NCBI GenBank assembly: GCA_944384815.1
Contig: CALWUW010000020.1
Location: 1-47,252, forward strand
Direction: 5' to 3'
Length of the DNA stretch: 47,252 nucleotides
From: an uncultured Clostridia bacterium
Lineage (GTDB): Bacteria > Bacillota > Clostridia > Oscillospirales > Acutalibacteraceae
Below the pieces are notes generated by a model, which did not search any database, was not told the origin of the DNA, and saw only the letters and a program-made list of their open reading frames with translations. A program made the position numbers and the translations under genes. This document shows, one piece after another, positions 42,393-47,252 of the stretch; position 1 is the first letter of the stretch, and every line of letters starts with the position of its first letter.

Positions 42393-44177
42393 ATGGAAAT
42401 ACAGAAAAAAGATCTCCGTTATACGTGGAATCTGGAGGATATTTATCCCGATGTTTCCGCTTGGCAGCAAGAACTGGAGAAATTGAAGGAGATTGGAGAG
42501 CAGCTGGCGAAAAAACGAGGAAAAGTGTGTGAAAACGCGTCCCAGTTGGAGGAAACGCTGTCTTTGCAGAGCTGCTTTTCACAACTGTTGAGCCGGCTTT
42601 TCGTTTATGCCCATTGCCGCTATGACGCCCATATGTCTCAGCCGGAAGGGAAAAAGCTGTATGAAACGATTTCAGGAGTATACAGCGCGTTGGGAGAAAA
42701 ACTGGCGTTTCTTACGCCGGAACTGATGAAACTGACCATGGAGCGATTTGCTGCATATTGTGAGGAGCTTCCGGCTTTGAAGGTATATGAACAGTATATG
42801 GAAGATCTGCTGAGCCGAAAGCCGCATATTCTGCCGCCGGAAATGGAAGAACTGATGGTTCGTATGGAGGATATGCAGTCCGCTTACAATAAGATCTATA
42901 ATGATCTGATCGTAAATGATACGCCTGCCCAGGAACTGACCAATTCCCAGGGGGAGAAAATCCCGGTCAAAGATGCTTATTATGCGTCGGCCATGTCGGA
43001 TCCGGACCGTTCCTTCCGAAAAGACTTTTTTGAAAAGCTGCTGGGAGGCGTGTACGGGGGATATATCCACACACTGGCCTCCAACTACTATGCGCAGGTA
43101 AAAGCGGACGTGTATTTGGCCAAAAGCCGGAACTATTCTTCCGCCCGGGCCAAGGCAATGGAGGAAGATTTCATCCCGCAGAATGTATACGATGCGCTGC
43201 TGGAAAATGTGCGGGCCAATGTGAAGCCCTTGCAGGACTATATCGGGCTTCGCAATCGTCTTCTGGGGATTTCCCAAAGCCATATGTATGATCTGTTTGT
43301 CCCCATTGTGCCGGACGTGGATCGGAAATATTCGTATGAGGAAGCCTGCAAGCTGATGCTGGAATCCACAGCGATTTTAGGGGAAGATTACACGGAAGTG
43401 GTGAAGCAGGCGATCCAGGAACGTTGGAGCGATGTGTACCCGGATAAGGACAAGGTAAGCGGCGCCTATTCCACAGGAGTATACGGCGTGCATCCGTATA
43501 TGTTGCTGAACCATGGAGACGCTCTGGATGATGTGTTTACCTTGGTGCATGAAATGGGGCATTCCATGCACACCTGGTATTCCCAGAAGCATCAGCCATA
43601 TATTTATTCGGATTATTCCCTGTTTTGCGCGGAAGTGGCTTCCACTACCAACGAAATGCTGCTGTATCGGTATATGTTGGAGCATGCCCAAAGCAAAGAG
43701 GAACGGATCCTGCTTCTCTCCAAGCATCTGGATGATATTCGTTCCACATTCTACCGGCAGACCATGTTTGCGGATTTTGAAGATCGAACCCACCGTTTGG
43801 TGGAGCAGGGAGAGCCCTTGCTTCCGGACACGCTTTGCCAGATCCATCGGGAGATCAATGAGCAGTACTATGGCCCGGGCTTCCAGGCGGATACGAACAT
43901 CTCCTATGAATGGGCCAGAATCCCGCATTTCTACCGGGCGTTTTATGTGTATCAGTATGCTACCGGTATTTCGGCTGCGGTGGCTATTTCCCGGCGTATA
44001 CAAAAAGAAGGAAAACCGGCTGTGGAGGGCTATAAAGCCTTTTTGTCGGCGGGATCCAGCAAACATCCCATTGAGCTGCTGAAATTGGCGGGAGTGGATA
44101 TGGCTTCCCCGGAACCGGTAAAAGATACGGCTGTGGAATTCGCGGAAACGCTGGCACAGCTGGAAGCGCTTCTGTGA
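42393..44177 (+). CDS. pepF: Oligoendopeptidase F
   Basis: A 594-residue cytoplasmic zinc metallopeptidase of family M3 that cuts medium-length peptides. The zinc motif HEMGH (386-390) is in TLVHEMGHSMHTWYS, with the third ligand in FCAEVASTTNEMLLY. The N-terminal (RYTWNLEDIYPDVSAWQQE) and C-terminal (ISYEWARIPHFYRAFYVYQY) regions are those of PepF. AAGGAGG precedes the ATG. It stands alone between the URO-D-family gene and the AEC transporter. Confidence 0.95.
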   Translation: MEIQKKDLRYTWNLEDIYPDVSAWQQELEKLKEIGEQLAKKRGKVCENASQLEETLSLQSCFSQLLSRLFVYAHCRYDAHMSQPEGKKLYETISGVYSALGEKLAFLTPELMKLTMERFAAYCEELPALKVYEQYMEDLLSRKPHILPPEMEELMVRMEDMQSAYNKIYNDLIVNDTPAQELTNSQGEKIPVKDAYYASAMSDPDRSFRKDFFEKLLGGVYGGYIHTLASNYYAQVKADVYLAKSRNYSSARAKAMEEDFIPQNVYDALLENVRANVKPLQDYIGLRNRLLGISQSHMYDLFVPIVPDVDRKYSYEEACKLMLESTAILGEDYTEVVKQAIQERWSDVYPDKDKVSGAYSTGVYGVHPYMLLNHGDALDDVFTLVHEMGHSMHTWYSQKHQPYIYSDYSLFCAEVASTTNEMLLYRYMLEHAQSKEERILLLSKHLDDIRSTFYRQTMFADFEDRTHRLVEQGEPLLPDTLCQIHREINEQYYGPGFQADTNISYEWARIPHFYRAFYVYQYATGISAAVAISRRIQKEGKPAVEGYKAFLSAGSSKHPIELLKLAGVDMASPEPVKDTAVEFAETLAQLEALL

Positions 44178-44296
44178 TTTTCTTTCATAGGATTTTTATT
44201 GTTTTCTTAAGGAATACGGTTTCCTGCAATTCAAGGCGTTTTTGTCCATAGCGCCTGATAAAAGCAGAGTATAATTTTCAGGTGCGGAGGATGAAA

Positions 44297-45220
44297 ATGG
44301 ATTTTTTTGCGGTGTTTTTTCAAATGCTTACCCTTTTTGTGCTGCTTCTGGTGGGCTGGCTGGCCAATCGTCTAAAAATTATGAATGGAGAAATGAACCG
44401 GCTTTTGTCCCGCTTGGTGGTGAATATTACCATGCCGGCTATGATCCTGGCGTCTGTTTTGGACGCCGAGTCCGTGCCGGAAGCCGGAAAAATTCTGGAG
44501 ATCATGGCGGCGGCTGTAGCGGGATATGCGGTGTTATTGGCGGCGGCCGTTCTGTTTCCTCGATGGATTCCAGGCACCGTCGGAGAGAAAGGCGTCTATC
44601 AGTTTGCGCTGGCTTTCGGCAATGTAGCGTTTATCGGTTTCCCAGTGGTGACGTCCATCTTTGGGCAGGGGGCACTGTTTTACGCCTCGGTCTTTACATT
44701 TCCCTTTAATATTTTAGCGTTTACTTTAGGGATTTTGTTTGTAGCCCGGGGGCAGGAAGGGGTTCGTTTGGAATGGAAAAGGCTGATTTCTCCTGCGCTG
44801 GTGTCGGCGATTTTAGCGGTGATTTTGGCGCTGCTTCAAATTCCTTCGCCTCCGGTGCTGGGAGAGGCTTGCAGCCTTTTAGGGCAGATCACAACGCCTG
44901 CGGCGCTTCTGATTATTGGCTCGTCTTTGGCGGAAATTCCTTTCAGTAAAATGTTTCGCCGGCCGGGCGTCTATATTGTTACGCTGCTGCGGTTGGGGGC
45001 TTTGCCGGTTTTAGTGTGGCTGCTGTTTAAAGGATGGCTGACGGATCCTCTCCTTTTGGGCATTTCCGTTGTGTTGGCAGGAATGCCGGTGGCTACCAAC
45101 GGCACCATGCTTTGCATGGAATACGGCGGAGACGCAGAAAGCATGACGGAAGTTACCTTTTTAACAACGGTATGCTCGGTTTTTACCATTCCGCTTTTGG
45201 CTATGTTGGTAAAAATATAA
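44297..45220 (+). CDS. AEC-family (auxin efflux carrier-type) transporter
   Basis: A 307-residue membrane protein with about ten helices and two repeats, as in malate or organic acid carriers of the AEC family (LLSRLVVNITMPAMILASVL, ALAFGNVAFIGFPVVTSIFG, GMPVATNGTMLCMEYGGDAE). Three start codons lie close together; ATG 44297 has GGAGG six bases upstream and is preferred over 44291 and GTG 44282. It is 30 bases from a D-2-hydroxyacid dehydrogenase gene, suggesting shared transport and oxidation or formation of a hydroxy acid such as lactate. That link is inferred. Confidence 0.87.
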   Translation: MDFFAVFFQMLTLFVLLLVGWLANRLKIMNGEMNRLLSRLVVNITMPAMILASVLDAESVPEAGKILEIMAAAVAGYAVLLAAAVLFPRWIPGTVGEKGVYQFALAFGNVAFIGFPVVTSIFGQGALFYASVFTFPFNILAFTLGILFVARGQEGVRLEWKRLISPALVSAILAVILALLQIPSPPVLGEACSLLGQITTPAALLIIGSSLAEIPFSKMFRRPGVYIVTLLRLGALPVLVWLLFKGWLTDPLLLGISVVLAGMPVATNGTMLCMEYGGDAESMTEVTFLTTVCSVFTIPLLAMLVKI

Positions 45221-45250
45221 ACGATACAAAGGAAAAACAGGAGGTTCTGT

Positions 45251-46237
45251 ATGAGAATTTGCGCATACGAGGTTCGGGAAGACGAAAAAAGGGATTTTGC
45301 GTATTTTAACACTTTGCCCGGAGTAGAGCTGATTTTGCACAGCGAAGTCCCCACTTTGGAAAACGCGGATTGGGCAGAAGGGTGCGAAGGCGTTACCACT
45401 TTGGGGCAGGGATCCCTGAATCCGGAGCTTTTGGACCGCTATAAGGCGCTGGGCGTCAAATTTATTTCCACACGCACTATAGGATATAATCATATCGACC
45501 TGGAGCATGCCGGAAAAATCGGGCTGAAAGTATGCAATGCGTTGTACGCTCCCAACGGTGTGGCGGATTTTACCGTAATGATGATGCTGATGTGCCTGCG
45601 GCATTACAAACAGGCGTTGTGGCGGGGGCAGGTAAACGACTTTTCTCTCCATGGCCTGCAGGGTCGGGAAATGAAAGATCTGACAGTGGGCATTATGGGA
45701 ACCGGACGAATCGGATGCCAGGTGCTGAAAAATCTTTCCGGATTTGGATGCCGTCTGCTGGCCTATGACGTTCGGGAAAATCCGGAAGCCCGGGAGTTGG
45801 CGGAATATACGGATTTGGAAACGCTGTACCGCACCTGCGATATTATTAGCCTGCATATGCCTTTGCTTCCCTCCACATGGCATATTATTGATAAGGAAAG
45901 CATTGCAAAAATGAAGGACGGCGTAATTTTAATCAACTGCGCCCGGGGAGAACTGGTGGACATTGAAGCGCTGGTGGAAGGCGTGGAGTCGGAGAAGATC
46001 GGCGCCTTGGGAATGGACACAGTGGAAGGCGATGAGGGGATCATCCACGAGGATCACCGGGTAGACATTCTCTCCAACCGAAACTGGTTTTATCTGCACC
46101 AGTTCCGAAACGTGATCATGACGCAGCACATGGCGTTTTATACGGATGCGGCGGTTTCCAGTATGGTTCGCTGCGGTGTGCAGGGCATTCTGGATATGGC
46201 GTCCAAGGGAACTTGCGAAACAGAGCTGACCCGCTGA
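45251..46237 (+). CDS. D-2-hydroxyacid dehydrogenase (D-lactate dehydrogenase/VanH-like)
   Basis: A 328-residue NAD-dependent dehydrogenase. The Rossmann glycines are VGIMGTGRIG (146-155), with Asp173 at the end of the next strand favouring NAD. Catalytic residues are Arg232 (NCARGELVD), Glu262 (VEGDEGI) and His293 (TQHMAFYTDAA). The HMAFYTDAA block is typical of the D-lactate dehydrogenase and VanH branch. It interconverts pyruvate and D-lactate or a similar 2-keto acid. CAGGAGG precedes the ATG. It follows an AEC transporter by 30 bases, probably in one operon. Confidence 0.9.
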   Translation: MRICAYEVREDEKRDFAYFNTLPGVELILHSEVPTLENADWAEGCEGVTTLGQGSLNPELLDRYKALGVKFISTRTIGYNHIDLEHAGKIGLKVCNALYAPNGVADFTVMMMLMCLRHYKQALWRGQVNDFSLHGLQGREMKDLTVGIMGTGRIGCQVLKNLSGFGCRLLAYDVRENPEARELAEYTDLETLYRTCDIISLHMPLLPSTWHIIDKESIAKMKDGVILINCARGELVDIEALVEGVESEKIGALGMDTVEGDEGIIHEDHRVDILSNRNWFYLHQFRNVIMTQHMAFYTDAAVSSMVRCGVQGILDMASKGTCETELTR

Positions 46238-46269
46238 AAGGTTTTGCGAGAAAGGCTTTAGCGGCAGAC

Positions 46270-46320
46270 AAAGCGCCCAGCGCTTCCGGAGATTCTGGGG
46301 CGCTGGGCGCTTTAATTTTT
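46270..46320 (+). terminator. Terminator after the D-2-hydroxyacid dehydrogenase
   Basis: Perfect 14-bp arms (46270-46283 and 46300-46313) with a 16-base loop, followed by AATTTTT. No T-run exists on the other side, so it serves the plus strand. Confidence 0.85.
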
Positions 46321-46331
46321 CCGGCTGTGGG

Positions 46332-46625
46332 TCAAGAGACGGTGTCCGAAGCTGTTTTCAGTCGCTTCAGTATATCACTGGCATAATTGGCACCCCGGCT
46401 GGCAAAAATCCCTGTCAAAACAGAGCCTACAAACGGCGCCTGGAAAGTGACGCCCAGTGCGGCATAGATGTCGGCTCCGGCCAGCAGGCAAAGCACCACC
46501 GAAACCAGAAGGGCGCTTGCCTGAATAACCGTGGTTTTCCAGTCTTTGCTTATAAAAGTTTTTACGTATTCCACCAGTCCTTCTACACTGACAGCCAAAC
46601 TAAAAAATAAAAGAATTGCGTCCAT
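46332..46625 (-). CDS. Putative phage-type holin
   Basis: A 97-residue protein with about three hydrophobic segments (LLFFSLAVSVEGLVEYV, VIQASALLVSVVLCLLAGAD, APFVGSVLTGIFASRGA) and a short charged end. Size, topology and position after an XhlA-like gene and a wall hydrolase fit a holin that permits the lysin to reach the wall. The ATG has AAAGGAATG-type weak spacing upstream. It is last in the minus-strand lysis cassette. Confidence 0.7.
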   Translation of the reverse strand: MDAILLFFSLAVSVEGLVEYVKTFISKDWKTTVIQASALLVSVVLCLLAGADIYAALGVTFQAPFVGSVLTGIFASRGANYASDILKRLKTASDTVS

Positions 46626-46726
46626 AGTACATTCCTTTCTTATCTACTCAATTATGTTTCAAGGAAAGAACTGCGTATTGAATCCGTTGTAAGAGGGATG
46701 TTCTTTCCCTGCATCAATTAAAGCCT
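46626..46726. repeat. Inverted repeat between the holin and XhlA-like genes
   Basis: GGAAAGAAC (46663-46671) and GTTCTTTCC (46700-46708) are perfect inverted 9-mers with a 28-base loop in the 101-base gap. There is no T-run. It could stabilise or process the lysis mRNA. Confidence 0.35.
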
Positions 46727-46954
46727 TCAGGATTCTCCCACACGTTTTTCCAGATCGTCCAGCCGATGATGGGCGGATTTTGTAGATTGCTCCACCGCCA
46801 CCATCCGTTCGATCAAGCCATTATGTTTGTTGACTTTCTCTTCCAGTTTCCCGATTCGATAAGTAGTCAGGCGGCTGGAGGCGAGAATTCCCGCAAGGCT
46901 TCCCAAAGCCGTTCCCAGCAGGGATAAAGCGGCAACAATGTTTTCTACCGGCAT
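46727..46954 (-). CDS. XhlA-like small phage protein
   Basis: A 75-residue protein with one hydrophobic segment (IVAALSLLGTALGSLAGILA) and a charged coiled-coil C-terminus (YRIGKLEEKVNKHNGLIERM, LDDLEKRVGES). This helix-plus-coil design is shared by XhlA and related proteins beside holins in Gram-positive prophages, though here the hydrophobic part is N-terminal. GAGGG precedes the ATG, which starts 11 bases after the lysin stop. Confidence 0.65.
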   Translation of the reverse strand: MPVENIVAALSLLGTALGSLAGILASSRLTTYRIGKLEEKVNKHNGLIERMVAVEQSTKSAHHRLDDLEKRVGES

Positions 46955-46964
46955 ATGCAGTCCC

Positions 46965-47252
46965 TCATACTTTCTGCAGATCTTTCACATTTACCGCCGC
47001 CGTGACAATATCTCCCACGCCGATCACTGCCCGATCCCCGGACACCTGGATCACATCATAGGAGCTGTAATATACGGTAAACTCCCCGCCGTCGTACAGC
47101 CGGTTTTTCAGAACTTTTACTTTGTCCCCGGCCTTTAAGGCGGGTGCAGCGGGAACGCCCGATACTTTTGCCAGATTCTTTTCATTTACCGCTGCCGTGA
47201 TGATGCTGCCGATACCGATCACCACACGGTCCCCGCTTACCTGGATCACATC
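46965..47252 (-). CDS. C-terminal end of a cell-wall hydrolase with repeated binding modules (partial)
   Basis: The gene runs off the right edge of the window. The visible 95 residues hold two copies of a module: DVIQVSGDRVVIGIG...TAAVN and DVIQVSGDRAVIGVG...TAAVN, about 65 residues apart, joined by KAGDKVKVLKNRLYDGGEF. Such SH3-like beta repeats form the wall-binding tail of phage amidases and lysozymes in Clostridia. The catalytic domain lies outside the window. Position ahead of XhlA-like and holin genes supports a lysin. Confidence 0.7.
   Translation of the reverse strand, partial: DVIQVSGDRVVIGIGSIITAAVNEKNLAKVSGVPAAPALKAGDKVKVLKNRLYDGGEFTVYYSSYDVIQVSGDRAVIGVGDIVTAAVNVKDLQKV

Noticed and set aside
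35245-46237. A vancomycin-resistance cluster (VanY-like peptidase and VanH-like dehydrogenase)
   Set aside because: The two genes are about 9 kb apart with unrelated genes between, and there is no VanA/B-type ligase, VanX or VanRS pair. Both families have common housekeeping members.
1-47252. CRISPR arrays, rRNA genes, insertion sequences
   Set aside because: No regularly spaced repeats, no rRNA-like stretches and no transposase frames were seen.

Overview
The window looks like a chromosomal segment of a spore-forming, anaerobic Clostridia of the Oscillospiraceae/Ruminococcaceae type. Pointers are a mid-GC genome with strong AGGAGG ribosome sites, an uninterrupted sporulation sigma-K gene, LL-diaminopimelate aminotransferase (DapL) lysine/cell-wall synthesis, a type III glutamine synthetase beside a type I enzyme with an ANTAR regulator, a dgt-dnaG-rpoD block, and a glutaminyl-tRNA synthetase next to gltX. 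The assignment is inference from gene content; no rRNA is present.

Left part (1-6.2 kb): the synthetase half of an asparagine synthase whose N-terminal half is missing or disrupted at the window edge, then a carbohydrate locus made of an AraC-type regulator divergent from a DUF5703-type glycosidase and a GH29 alpha-L-fucosidase. Next (6.2-15 kb) is a glutamine-centred block. A minus-strand operon runs glnA (GS type I) - ANTAR regulator - pyrG - dapL - purF, and glnN (GS type III) diverges from it. Both glutamine synthetase genes have consensus promoters followed by intrinsic terminators inside the 5' leader, which suggests control by premature termination. From 15 to 20.4 kb lie sigK, a tocopherol-cyclase-like protein, a GH2 beta-glycosidase and a divergent ArsR-type regulator with a large unexplained C-terminal domain.

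Middle part (20.8-31.4 kb): a heterodimeric ABC exporter, rpmE (zinc form of L31), a YigZ/IMPACT protein, the dgt-dnaG-rpoD-rrf2 block, and a minus-strand csoR-EamA pair with a clear CsoR-like operator. From 31.8 to 34.9 kb sits a compact three-gene set: a small HTH protein, a membrane Ser/Thr kinase with an extracellular leucine-rich-repeat domain, and a lipoprotein. It is the best candidate here for a little-described signalling system.

Right part (35-47.2 kb): tRNA-Pro(GGG), a VanY-like carboxypeptidase, gltX and glnS, a second copy of the ArsR-type regulator family (divergent from a uroporphyrinogen-decarboxylase-family methyltransferase-like gene, with a 16-bp-arm palindrome between them), pepF with another promoter-terminator leader upstream, an AEC transporter with a D-2-hydroxyacid dehydrogenase, and at the edge a phage-type lysis cassette (holin, XhlA-like protein, end of a cell-wall hydrolase). 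No CRISPR array or insertion sequence was seen.

Starts were moved from the longest possible reading frame where the ribosome site and family alignment supported a later codon. Residue numbers are counted by eye and may be off by one or two.
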